In this document: piece by piece, positions 8,501 through 16,589 of the stretch
Layout of the letters: each line of letters opens with the position of its first letter
How positions within the stretch are numbered: the stretch's first letter is position 1
NCBI GenBank assembly: GCA_946616295.1
Contig: CAMOIU010000001.1
Span: 1 to 64,000, forward strand
Origin: CAG-791 sp002392385
Lineage (GTDB): Bacteria > Bacillota > Clostridia > Lachnospirales > Lachnospiraceae
Direction: 5' to 3'
Length of the DNA stretch: 64,000 nt
Program-made: the position numbers and the translations under genes
Notes under the pieces: generated by a model
What the model saw: the letters and a program-made list of their open reading frames with translations, nothing else
Told to the model about the DNA's origin: nothing
Database searches by the model: none

Positions 8501-8727
8501 AGGGAGGGAGAGGCCGGCTGACTGCGTCCGATATCCCGGAAGCATTCTCTGAGCAGTTCCAGAAATCTTGCCGCGTAGCGCGGTATATAACGGTCCTTGT
8601 TCCATAGGAGAGAGATCTCCTGGAGCAAGGGCCTGTTTTTATAGTGAAGAGTCCTGACCTGGCAGCGTCCGGCGGGGTATTTTATATCAACAGCTTTCAG
8701 GCTTTCAAAGAGACCAAGTTTTAACTG
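8497..8727 (-). pseudogene. LysR-type regulator remnant (C-terminal end only)
   Basis: The minus strand has an open frame of 76 codons without a start codon. It reads LKAVDIKYPAG, then RPLLQEISLLWNKDRYI and PRYAARFLELLRECF, which is the C-terminal end of a LysR-type effector domain. An in-frame stop at 8728-8730 closes it upstream, and gltS now occupies the space where the rest of the gene should be. It is therefore a truncated remnant, cut at or near the TAACTGTTAGA motif that lies directly beside the break. It overlaps the stop of the EFR1 gene. Confidence 0.75.
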
Positions 8728-8757
8728 TTAGAATACGATGAAGGTAAATGATAACAT
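8722..8757 (+). promoter_or_regulatory. LysR-type operator candidate upstream of gltS
   Basis: The palindrome TAAC-T-GTTA followed by GA (8722-8732) and TAACAT (8752-8757), 30 bases start to start. The same pair with the same spacing lies ahead of the gctA operon (14430 and 14460). TAACAT could serve as a poor -10 box, with the palindrome in the -35 region where LysR activators bind. Confidence 0.5.
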
Positions 8758-8817
8758 TTTAGCATCGGTAAGCGGTCGTTTCTGTCAATTTTTTTCAAAA
8801 CCAAGAAGGGGGAAACT

Positions 8818-10044
8818 ATGGAAGAAATCAGGACAATCCAGATCGGAATGTTCGAGATGATGGCCATCGTCGTCCTGGTGATCTACTTCGGACAGTGGGT
8901 AAGGGAGAAGCTTCCTGTCCTCAAGAAGTACTGCATCCCCAGCGCGGTCGTCGGCGGCACGATCTTCTCGATCCTCACCTGTATCCTCTACCTCACGGGA
9001 ATTGTTCAGTTTGAGTGGGAAAACCAGTCTGTCATGAACAATTTCTTCTACAACATCTTCTTCGCTGCTTCGGGTATGTCCGCATCCCTGGCGCTGCTGA
9101 AGAAGGGCGGCAAGCTGGTCGTGATCTTCTCTATTCTGGCTGCAGTCCTTGCAGTTCTGCAGAACGCGCTGGCTCTCGGCGTCGGCACGGCCATGGGCAT
9201 GAACCCGCTGACCGCTCTGATGGCCGGTTCCACACCTCTGACCGGCGGCCACGGCAATGCCGCTTCCTTCGGCCCGATCGCTGCTGAGATGGGCGGCGTC
9301 GGCGCTGTCGAAGTCGCTGTCGCGTGCGCGACCTTCGGTCTGATCTCCGGCTGCCTGATCGGCGGACCTATCGGCCGTCAGCTGATCAAGAAGAATCATC
9401 TGGACGAGAACTATGTGGAAGAGAAGGAAGAGACATTCGGCGAGAAGCTGGTGCACGCTTTCAGCGGCGACGAGTGCCAGAAGGCATGGTTCCTGCTGAT
9501 TATCGCCTGCGGTCTCGGCCAGGTGCTCCTGCAGATCCGTCAGGTCATCCTGCCCAACCTCAACATGCCTATCCACGTCATGTGCATGGCTGCCGGTATC
9601 ATCATCCGTCTGATCATGGACAAGACCGGCAAGGGTTCCGACGCTTTCTATGAGACCACTGACAATGTCGGCGAAATCTGCCTGGCACTGTTCGTTTCTC
9701 TGTCCATCATCACCATGAAGCTGTGGCAGCTCATCGATCTGGCGCTTCCGCTGATCGTCATCCTTCTGCTCCAGCTGGTGCTGATCTACCTGTTCGTGAC
9801 GCTCATCACCTTCAACCTCTGCGGCAGGAACTACGACGCGGCGATCATCGCTGTCGGTCACACCGGCTTCGGCCTTGGCGCTGTTCCGGTCTCCATGGCG
9901 ACGATGTCCTCTGTCTGCGAACAGTACTACTATTCGAAGCTCGCGTACTTCGTGGTGCCGCTGATCGGCGGATTCATTTCCAACATCACGAACGCTATCG
10001 CGATCACGACATTCCTGAATATCGCAGCCGGCATGCTTCACTAA
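8818..10044 (+). CDS. gltS: Sodium:glutamate symporter GltS
   Basis: A 408-residue polytopic membrane protein with about ten hydrophobic segments. The family signature GGHGNAASFGP (about 140-150) lies in the first re-entrant region and a second repeat is seen around GHTGFGLGAVPVSMA (about 347-361). GltS imports glutamate with sodium ions. Its place just before the glutamate fermentation operon, with a shared operator motif upstream, makes glutamate uptake for catabolism very likely. GAAGGGGG precedes the start by about seven bases. Confidence 0.93.
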   Translation: MEEIRTIQIGMFEMMAIVVLVIYFGQWVREKLPVLKKYCIPSAVVGGTIFSILTCILYLTGIVQFEWENQSVMNNFFYNIFFAASGMSASLALLKKGGKLVVIFSILAAVLAVLQNALALGVGTAMGMNPLTALMAGSTPLTGGHGNAASFGPIAAEMGGVGAVEVAVACATFGLISGCLIGGPIGRQLIKKNHLDENYVEEKEETFGEKLVHAFSGDECQKAWFLLIIACGLGQVLLQIRQVILPNLNMPIHVMCMAAGIIIRLIMDKTGKGSDAFYETTDNVGEICLALFVSLSIITMKLWQLIDLALPLIVILLLQLVLIYLFVTLITFNLCGRNYDAAIIAVGHTGFGLGAVPVSMATMSSVCEQYYYSKLAYFVVPLIGGFISNITNAIAITTFLNIAAGMLH

Positions 10045-10083
10045 ACCGGTTCATAGCAAGTAATCTGCGACCGCTGTAAGCGA

Positions 10084-10143
10084 CCCGCGCCGAGGGAGAT
10101 GATCCTCCGGCGCGGGCCGCTTTATGCCTGGGTATTGTTTTTT
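10084..10143 (+). terminator. Terminator of gltS
   Basis: CCCGCGCCG (from 10084) pairs with CGGCGCGGG (ending 10116), with AGG/CCT extending the stem inside. A T-run appears at about 10137-10143, some 20 bases further on, so termination may be inefficient. Confidence 0.55.
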
Positions 10144-10244
10144 TGCGGGAGCAGACTTTACACGGGCAGCGGTCTGGAGTAAGGTTGCAGATAAGTCTTC
10201 CGGGTAAGACTACATTTATTCTGAATTCTGAGAGGTGTTGTGAT

Positions 10245-11333
10245 ATGCTGGCTGTCCTTGCCTATGCTTTTAGCGCGATCATGCCGATCATCCTGCTGAT
10301 CCTGACGGGCGTGCTCGCAAGGCGGACGGGCTTTCTGGATCCTGCGACGACCAGGAAGCTCAACCGGTTCAACTTCCGGTTCAATTTCATGGCGATGGTG
10401 TTCGTCAATATCTACGGCGTGGAGTCCATCCGGCAGATGCCGCTGCGGATGGGGCTCTTCTGTATCATATCGCTGTCGGTCCTGATCCTCCTGAGCATCG
10501 CGCTATCCGGCCTCCTGACCCGGGAGCGGTTCCGCAGGGGCGTACTCATGCAGTCCGTATTCCGCTCCAACTACGCCGTGATCGGGCTGGCAGTCGTCAC
10601 TTCGCTTGTCGGTGAGGAGGGGGCGCGCCTGGCTGCTTTCCTGCAGCTGCCGGTGGTCATGCTGTTCAACCTGGCCAGTGTGACGGCGCTGTCCGTGTTC
10701 TGCGATTATGAGGCGCAGTACCGGCTGTACGGCGAGGGACCGCTTGCGGAAACGGGCGGCACAGCGGCCGGCAGGCAGGCACAGGCATCCGCCGGCGTGG
10801 ACTTGGGACAGGTTCTGAAGCGCATCCTCACCAACCCGCTGGTCCAGGGCCTGATGCTCGGTTTTGTGACGCTGATCATAAGGGAACTGGTGCCGGCGGG
10901 GCTCGATGGAGAGAAGGTCTTTCTTCTGCAGCGGGATCTTCCCTGGCTCTATTCCCCGATTCAGTCTCTGGGAAAAGTGGCGACGCCCCTTGCACTGATC
11001 GTGCTGGGCGCGCAGCTGGAGATGAGTGAGATCCGGGGCTTCAGGAAGGAGCTGATCGCCGGTGTGCTGATGCGCCTGGTCCTGGCGCCGGCGCTCGGCT
11101 TCAGCATGCTGTTCCTGGCGGTGAAGGCCGGCTGGGTGCAGGTGGGACCGCCGGAGATCGCGGTGCTCCTCTCGATCTACGGATCCCCGCAGGCGGTGGC
11201 TTCCATCGTCATGTCCGCCGAGATGGGCGGAGACAGCCATCTGGCGGGACAGATTGTTGTCTGGAGCAGCATCTTCGGCATGGGATCGCTGTTCATCCTG
11301 ATCTTCATCATGCGTTCGATCGGACTTCTGTAA
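10245..11333 (+). CDS. AEC-family permease (auxin efflux carrier type)
   Basis: A 362-residue membrane protein with about ten hydrophobic helices in two five-helix halves. It shows the family blocks LTGVLARRTGFLDP near the N-terminus, FRSNYAVIGLAVV in the first half and LLSIYGSPQAVASIVMSAEMGGD near the C-terminus. Family members export or import small organic acids such as malate, malonate or lactate. The start at 10245 is supported by AGAGGTG at 10231-10237; an upstream frame beginning at 10143 is mostly non-coding. The neighbourhood suggests an organic acid linked to glutamate metabolism, but that is inference. Confidence 0.8.
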   Translation: MLAVLAYAFSAIMPIILLILTGVLARRTGFLDPATTRKLNRFNFRFNFMAMVFVNIYGVESIRQMPLRMGLFCIISLSVLILLSIALSGLLTRERFRRGVLMQSVFRSNYAVIGLAVVTSLVGEEGARLAAFLQLPVVMLFNLASVTALSVFCDYEAQYRLYGEGPLAETGGTAAGRQAQASAGVDLGQVLKRILTNPLVQGLMLGFVTLIIRELVPAGLDGEKVFLLQRDLPWLYSPIQSLGKVATPLALIVLGAQLEMSEIRGFRKELIAGVLMRLVLAPALGFSMLFLAVKAGWVQVGPPEIAVLLSIYGSPQAVASIVMSAEMGGDSHLAGQIVVWSSIFGMGSLFILIFIMRSIGLL

Positions 11334-11348
11334 AAGAGGGGACTTCCT

Positions 11349-12113
11349 CTATCCGGCAATCAACTCAAGCACTGTGCGGCACAGGAAGATGGTCAGGACG
11401 ATCAGCATCATGGGGCGGACGATATCCGCCCCCTTTTTGTCAAAAAAGTTGACACCGATGTAGTTGCCGGCGATGTTGCAGAGGCCGGCTGCCAGTCCCA
11501 GAGGGACCAGGGTCTGACCGGCGGTCAGGAAGACGGCCAGAGAGACGATGTTGGTGGTGAGGTTGATGATCTTGGTCAGGCCGTTGGCATCCCGCAGGGA
11601 CAGGTGGGCGACGCCGGTCAGGAGCAGGATCAGAAAGGTCCCCGTTCCCGGTCCGTAGAAGCCGTCGTAGACGCCGATGCCCAGGGCGACCGCGGCTGTG
11701 ATGACCAGGGTCTTCCGGAGACCGTAGGGCTCCCTGTCCCCGTCCAGGGCGCGGGTCCGGAGAACGATGACGGCCGTGACCGGCAGGATCACCAGGAGGA
11801 GCATCTTGAAGATCTGGTTGCTGATGAGCAGATTCAGCCTGGCGCCGGCCCAGGACCCCATCAGGGCAAAAGGGACCGCGCAGACAGCCGTCTGCAGATG
11901 GACATAGCCGGAACGGGCGAAACGGAATGTGGAAACCCCTGTGCCCAGGGCGGAACTGAGCTTATTGGTACCGATGGCCTGATGCGGCGGCAGGCCGACG
12001 AGCATATAGGCGGGAAGAGAGATCAGACCGCCTCCCCCGGCGATCGCGTCCACCAGACCGGCGGCAAAAACAAGGGGAAAAACAGGCCAGAATCGAAGTA
12101 AAGTCTGCAGCAT
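11349..12113 (-). CDS. TSUP family (TauE/SafE) membrane transporter
   Basis: A 254-residue membrane protein with about eight hydrophobic segments. The N-terminal block FAAGLVDAIAGGGGLISLPAY is preceded by a short hydrophilic start and followed by GTNKLSSALGTGVSTFRF, both hallmarks of the TSUP family (partly duplicated domain). Members move sulfite, sulfoacetate, taurine-derived anions or other small anions. The start at 12113 has AGGAG ten bases upstream; a longer frame to 12203 lacks one. It is transcribed divergently from the first lysR, which may regulate it. Confidence 0.82.
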   Translation of the reverse strand: MLQTLLRFWPVFPLVFAAGLVDAIAGGGGLISLPAYMLVGLPPHQAIGTNKLSSALGTGVSTFRFARSGYVHLQTAVCAVPFALMGSWAGARLNLLISNQIFKMLLLVILPVTAVIVLRTRALDGDREPYGLRKTLVITAAVALGIGVYDGFYGPGTGTFLILLLTGVAHLSLRDANGLTKIINLTTNIVSLAVFLTAGQTLVPLGLAAGLCNIAGNYIGVNFFDKKGADIVRPMMLIVLTIFLCRTVLELIAG

Positions 12114-12234
12114 CGCGTAACTCCTGTGGTTGAAAACGATTGTGTCCGCATCATAACGCCGGGCAGGACCGGTGTCAACGAAGTTGAGGACCGGAATGAC
12201 CATTTTTCTGAAAGAAAGACAGGGGCGGATATGG

Positions 12235-12240
12235 TATACT
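12235..12240 (+). promoter_or_regulatory. Possible -10 box of the first lysR gene
   Basis: TATACT lies 60 bases before the start at 12300. No good -35 hexamer is present at the usual distance. Confidence 0.3.
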
Positions 12241-12299
12241 GAATACAGAGGATCCGTAACTTTCGGCAGGAGCGGAAAGATAAGGAAACGAGGGACGGC

Positions 12300-13322
12300 A
12301 TGACCATCAATTCACTGCAGGTCTTTCTGACTGTAACAGAAGAAATGAATTTCACAAAGGCTGCCCAGCGACTTATGATCACCCAGCAGAGTCTGTCCGG
12401 ACACATTCATCGTCTGGAGGAGGAGTACGGGGTGACCCTTTTTGAAAGGAAACCCAGGCTCCGCCTCACGGCGGAGGGGGAGCATATGGCCTTTTACGCC
12501 GGGCAGATTCTCCGCATGCAGCGGGAGATGATCAGCGAGTTCGCGGATCTCTCCACCCAGAGGACTGCGGACCTGAATCTGGGGATCTCCTATATGCGCA
12601 GCTCCGTCTTCGCGACGACGATCTGGAAACACTTTCACGCGGACCATCCGAATATCTCGCTCCACCTGCTGGAGTCCAATACCAATACACTTCTGGAAAG
12701 GCTGCAGAGCGGGGACATCCCCATTATGATCGGCGTGGATATACGTCCCATCCCCGGCCTGGACGTCATGCCCCTCATGCAGGAGAGCATGTGCTGCCTG
12801 GTCGACAGGCAGATCTATGCCAGGCACTGCGGCAAGGACGAGGACGAGATCCGGAAGATAAGGCCGGGAACGCCTATCTCCCTGCAGGAGCTGGGCAGCC
12901 TGCCGGTCATGCTGCCGCCTGCGGGGAACCGTCTGCGGATCGCTCTGGAGAGGCTGTTCCGCAACGCGGGACTCAGACAGAAGATCTATATGGAGAGCGA
13001 TCGTCAGGATGTCCTCTACGAACTGGTCAGAGAGGGAGAGGGCGCCGGGATCCTGAGTCCCATGGTTCTGTACGACGCCGAGAGAAACAGGATCGAGGTC
13101 CCGGACAACTGTCTGCTCTTCCGGATCCCCCAGGCCGGCCTGAGTACCGTCTCCGCCGCTGTGCAGGAGGACGCCCAGCTGCCTCGCTATGCCGGGGAGA
13201 TGCTCCGGGTGATCGTCCGGGTATTCTCCGATTATGAAGCGGCCATCGGGCGGCTGGGACTGGCAGGCAGTCCTGTCCGCAACAGCTGGGAAGCTGAAAA
13301 AACCCCCGTTGATAACTGTTAG
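12300..13322 (+). CDS. LysR family transcriptional regulator (first paralogue)
   Basis: A 340-residue regulator with an N-terminal winged helix-turn-helix (about 1-60; MNFTKAAQRL, TQQSLSGHI, LEEEYGVTLFER) and a C-terminal effector-binding domain. It is closely similar to the next gene, especially in the recognition helix, so the two probably read related operators. It follows a divergent TSUP gene and precedes the paralogue and the gctA operon. Regulation of glutamate uptake or fermentation is inferred from position. A GAGGG ribosome binding site sits about seven bases upstream. The last 17 residues extend into the next gene's upstream motif. Confidence 0.88.
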   Translation: MTINSLQVFLTVTEEMNFTKAAQRLMITQQSLSGHIHRLEEEYGVTLFERKPRLRLTAEGEHMAFYAGQILRMQREMISEFADLSTQRTADLNLGISYMRSSVFATTIWKHFHADHPNISLHLLESNTNTLLERLQSGDIPIMIGVDIRPIPGLDVMPLMQESMCCLVDRQIYARHCGKDEDEIRKIRPGTPISLQELGSLPVMLPPAGNRLRIALERLFRNAGLRQKIYMESDRQDVLYELVREGEGAGILSPMVLYDAERNRIEVPDNCLLFRIPQAGLSTVSAAVQEDAQLPRYAGEMLRVIVRVFSDYEAAIGRLGLAGSPVRNSWEAEKTPVDNC

Positions 13323-13349
13323 ATAACTGACAGGCTTCCATGCTAGCAT
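13313..13349 (+). promoter_or_regulatory. LysR-type operator candidate upstream of the second lysR
   Basis: TAACTGTTAGA (13313-13323) overlaps the end of the first lysR gene and is followed by TAACTGACAG and by TAGCAT (13344-13349). It is a third copy of the motif found before gltS and gctA and could mediate autoregulation. Confidence 0.45.
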
Positions 13350-13405
13350 GATGCTGCAATTTGAGATATGTCCAGGCTGAGGAATACGACCTTTAAGAGG
13401 GGAAT

Positions 13406-14371
13406 ATGACACTAAACTCTTTTACCATCTTTCTGACCGTTGTAGAGGAAATGAATTTCACACGGGCCGCGCACAGACTCTTCATCACCCAGCAGAGTCT
13501 CTCCGGCCATATCCGCCGTCTGGAAGAGGAATACGGGGTCACACTGTTCGAACGCAAGCCTGCCCTCAAGCTGACGCCCGAGGGCGAGAATATGGTGTTC
13601 TATGCCAGGCAGATCCTGCAGGCGGAGAATGCCATGGTCAGCGGCTTCGCGGATATTTCCAGAAATAACGCCGCCTACCTGAACGTGGGCATATCCTATA
13701 TGCGGAGCGGCGTTTTCGGCAGCGGCATCTGGCGCAGGTTCCATAAAGAGTACCCGCATATCGAGGTGCGCTTCCTTGAAAAGAATACGGACAACCTGCT
13801 GGAGGCTCTGCAGCAGGGAGATATCAGCATGATGATCGGCATTGACGTGCGGCGCGGCTCCGGGCTCAAGGTGATCCCGCTCGTGGAGGAGAAGTTCCGC
13901 TGTATCGTGAGCCGTCATCTGTTGGAACGGTATTACGGCGGACAGGCAGAGGTGATGATCAGAGAATTCAGCGAGGGCGGTCTGCGGCTGGAGAAGCTCC
14001 GGGAGATCCCCATGCTCTTCCCCCCCAGGGGGAACCGTCTGCGCATTCCGCTGGAGCAGGGATTCCGCCAGGCCGGCATCCTGCCCAGGATCATCTTCGA
14101 GAGCGACCTGCCGGAGATCCTGTTCCGCCTGGCGGTGGAAGGGGACGGCGCCGCCATCGTCAGCACCATGACCCTCTACAATTACATTCAGCAGGGGATC
14201 AGCCTGCCCGAGGATATCTGTACTTTTCCCGTGCCGGAGACGGGCGTGAACAGGATCACCCTGGCCTATGCTTCGGATGCCGTCATGCCCAAATACGCCG
14301 AGGGCATGGTCCGCGCCATCCGGGAAGAGTTTGATGCTTATCGAATTATGATTGAAAACAATACGATTTAA
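13406..14371 (+). CDS. LysR family transcriptional regulator (second paralogue)
   Basis: A 321-residue LysR regulator. Its DNA-binding region (MNFTRAAHRL, TQQSLSGHI, LEEEYGVTLFERKP) is almost identical to that of the preceding gene, and the effector domains align along their length (SYMRSGVF, GDISMMIGIDVR, PRGNRLRIPLE), so the pair arose by tandem duplication. AAGAGGGG lies about nine bases upstream of the start. Being the last gene before the glutaconate CoA-transferase operon, it is the best candidate for that operon's regulator. The effector could be glutamate or an intermediate of its breakdown; nothing in the sequence decides this. Confidence 0.88.
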   Translation: MTLNSFTIFLTVVEEMNFTRAAHRLFITQQSLSGHIRRLEEEYGVTLFERKPALKLTPEGENMVFYARQILQAENAMVSGFADISRNNAAYLNVGISYMRSGVFGSGIWRRFHKEYPHIEVRFLEKNTDNLLEALQQGDISMMIGIDVRRGSGLKVIPLVEEKFRCIVSRHLLERYYGGQAEVMIREFSEGGLRLEKLREIPMLFPPRGNRLRIPLEQGFRQAGILPRIIFESDLPEILFRLAVEGDGAAIVSTMTLYNYIQQGISLPEDICTFPVPETGVNRITLAYASDAVMPKYAEGMVRAIREEFDAYRIMIENNTI

Positions 14372-14429
14372 CGGGTAATCAGAGAAGAAAGGGGACAACA
14401 ACCAAAAGACTGTCAAAATCTCGGAAAAC

Positions 14430-14465
14430 TAACTGTTAGAAGGCTTTGAGACAAAATGTTAACAT
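14430..14465 (+). promoter_or_regulatory. LysR-type operator candidate upstream of the gct-gcd-hgd operon
   Basis: TAACTGTTAGA (14430-14440) and TAACAT (14460-14465) have the same 30-base spacing as the pair before gltS. TGTTAACA (14458-14465) is itself palindromic. This supports common regulation of glutamate uptake and breakdown. Confidence 0.5.
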
Positions 14466-14588
14466 AATAACAGCTGGTGACGTTGGAAACAACATTTTTC
14501 ACAACGACGAGTAGAGAGCACATGTACAAGATCAGAAGAAAACGACAACTGAAGGATCCTGAGAAGGTCTGAAAGAGTCATCTGTGTC

Positions 14589-14618
14589 TTGTCATGCTGT
14601 TTGAACCCGTCGTATTTT
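14589..14618 (+). promoter_or_regulatory. Candidate promoter of gctA
   Basis: TTGTCA (14589-14594) and TATTTT (14613-14618) with 18 bases between. It would place transcription start about 45 bases before the gctA start at 14672. An alternative promoter near TAACAT at 14460 is possible. Confidence 0.4.
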
Positions 14619-14671
14619 TGTGCAACCATCACAATGAAGCAGGATATCAGGAAGGTATCCGGGAGGTAAGA

Positions 14672-15706
14672 ATGGGCAAGGTAATGAACCTGCATGACGC
14701 TGTCGAAAAGTATGTCAAGAGCGGAGATACGATCTGCCTTGGCGGCTTCACCACCAACAGAAAGCCCTACGCGGCTGTCTATGAGATCCTCCGCCAGGGG
14801 CAGACGGATTTCACAGTATGGGCAGGCCCCGCGGGCGGCGACTGGGATATGCTGATCGGTGAAGGCCGCGTGAAGGCTTACATCAACTGCTATACCGCCA
14901 ACTCCGGCTACACCAATGTTTCCCGCCGCTTCCGCGCAGCGATCGAGGAAGGCCGGCTGGTCTACGAAGATTATTCTCAGGATGTCCTGATGCTGCAGCT
15001 GCACGCCGCTTCCCTCGGTCTTCCTTTCCTCCCTGTCCGCCTGATGGCAGGCAGCGGCCTGGTGGATTTCTGGGGCATCAGCAAGGAGCAGCGCAAGACT
15101 CTGGACACCGTGGACAATGACAAGCTGGTCATCATGGAGAACCCCTTCGAGCCCGGCCAGCAGGTCGTGGCTGTCCCTGTTCCGAAGCTTGACTGCGCCA
15201 TCATCCATGTGCAGAAGGCCTCCCCGGACGGCACCTGCATCATCGAAGGCGACGAGTTCCATGACGTCGACGTCGCCGTGGCTGCCAAGCGCGTGATCGT
15301 GACCTGCGAGGAGCTGGTCAGCGACGAGTGGATCCGCCGCAATCCCGAGGCCAACAAGGTCTTCGGTCAGTGCGTGAACGCGGTCGTGCACGTGCCTTAC
15401 GGCGCATGGCCGTCCCAGTGCTACAACTACTATGACTGCGATGGCGCCGCCCTCAAGGAGTACGACAAGGCCTCCAAGTATCAGGATGCCGAGGACGCCG
15501 AGAAGAAGATCGCCAAGGAAGCCGCCAAGGCTGCCAAGAAGGGCCTCCCTTACACTGCGCCTGAGAATCCGGAGACTTTTAAGGATTATCTGGACAAGTG
15601 GGTCTACAGCGTCAAGGACAATGACGAGCTGCTGAACAAGATCGGCGGAGCAAGGCTCGCCAAGCTCCGGGTCGTCCCGGGACTCGGCTACTCTGTGTCC
15701 AAGTAA
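14672..15706 (+). CDS. gctA: Glutaconate CoA-transferase subunit A
   Basis: A 344-residue subunit starting MGKVMNLHDAVEKYVKSGD, with the class I CoA-transferase block TICLGGFTTNRKPYAAVYEI. With GctB it moves CoA from acetyl-CoA or glutaconyl-CoA to (R)-2-hydroxyglutarate, activating it for dehydration. GGGAGG at 14661-14666 fixes the start; an earlier in-frame ATG at 14594 lies in the probable promoter. It is about 25 residues longer than Acidaminococcus GctA, with an alanine- and lysine-rich insertion at about 268-295. It is the first gene of the long glutamate fermentation operon. Confidence 0.93.
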   Translation: MGKVMNLHDAVEKYVKSGDTICLGGFTTNRKPYAAVYEILRQGQTDFTVWAGPAGGDWDMLIGEGRVKAYINCYTANSGYTNVSRRFRAAIEEGRLVYEDYSQDVLMLQLHAASLGLPFLPVRLMAGSGLVDFWGISKEQRKTLDTVDNDKLVIMENPFEPGQQVVAVPVPKLDCAIIHVQKASPDGTCIIEGDEFHDVDVAVAAKRVIVTCEELVSDEWIRRNPEANKVFGQCVNAVVHVPYGAWPSQCYNYYDCDGAALKEYDKASKYQDAEDAEKKIAKEAAKAAKKGLPYTAPENPETFKDYLDKWVYSVKDNDELLNKIGGARLAKLRVVPGLGYSVSK

Positions 15707-15758
15707 ATCACGGCCTGTAACGACAGTTGCTGATCAGATACCTGAGAGGAGATTTCAA

Positions 15759-16553
15759 ATGGATTACACGAAATATACAAAGCAGGAAATGCAGGCGTAT
15801 GCCATCGCCAAGAATATCAAAGAGAACCAGATCGTCATCGTCGGCACAGGTCTTCCGCTGATCGGAGCCTCCCTGGCCAAGCGCGCGATCTGCCCCAGCT
15901 GCCATCCCATCGTGGAGAGCGGCCTGATGGACTGCGATCCCGTGGAAGTGCCCCGCAGCGTGGGCGATCTCCGTTTCATGGCTCACTGCGCGGTGCAGTG
16001 GCCCAACGTCCGTTTCGTCGGCTTCGAGGCCAATGAGTGGCTTCACGACGAGGACAGACTGGTCGCCTTCATCGGCGGCGCCCAGATCGACCCCTTCGGC
16101 AACGTCAACTCCACCAGCATCGGCGATTATCATCACCCGGTCACCCGTTTCACGGGCTCCGGCGGCGCCAACGGCATCGCTACCTACTGCAACACCATCA
16201 TCATGATGCAGCACCAGAAGCGCCGCTTCATCGAGAAGGTCGACTACATCACCAGCTGCGGCTGGATGGACGGCCCCGGCGGACGTGAGAGAGCAGGCCT
16301 TCCCGGCAACAGAGGCCCGCAGATGGTCGTTACCGACCTGGGCATCATGAAGTTCGACGAAGAGACCAAGAGAATGTATCTGGCCTACTATTATCCTTTC
16401 TCGACGCCTGAGATGGTGCTTGAGAACACAGGATTCGATGTGGATGTCTCCAGAGCCCAGCTCATGGAAGGCCCCGGTCCCGAGATCATCAAGATGATCC
16501 GCGAAGAGATCGATCCCGGCCAGGCTTTCATCAAGGTCCCGAAGAACGCCTGA
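15759..16553 (+). CDS. gctB: Glutaconate CoA-transferase subunit B
   Basis: A 264-residue partner of GctA. The catalytic glutamate of the family, which forms the CoA-thioester intermediate, is matched by Glu53 in HPIVESGLMD. GSGGANGIATYCNTIIMM is the conserved glycine-rich block. It follows gctA by 52 bases with its own purine-rich ribosome binding site (GAGAGGAG). The heterotetramer acts in the cytoplasm in the hydroxyglutarate pathway. Confidence 0.93.
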   Translation: MDYTKYTKQEMQAYAIAKNIKENQIVIVGTGLPLIGASLAKRAICPSCHPIVESGLMDCDPVEVPRSVGDLRFMAHCAVQWPNVRFVGFEANEWLHDEDRLVAFIGGAQIDPFGNVNSTSIGDYHHPVTRFTGSGGANGIATYCNTIIMMQHQKRRFIEKVDYITSCGWMDGPGGRERAGLPGNRGPQMVVTDLGIMKFDEETKRMYLAYYYPFSTPEMVLENTGFDVDVSRAQLMEGPGPEIIKMIREEIDPGQAFIKVPKNA

Positions 16554-16589
16554 TCCCGTCTGACCGAATACAAGTAAGGAGGAGTATTC

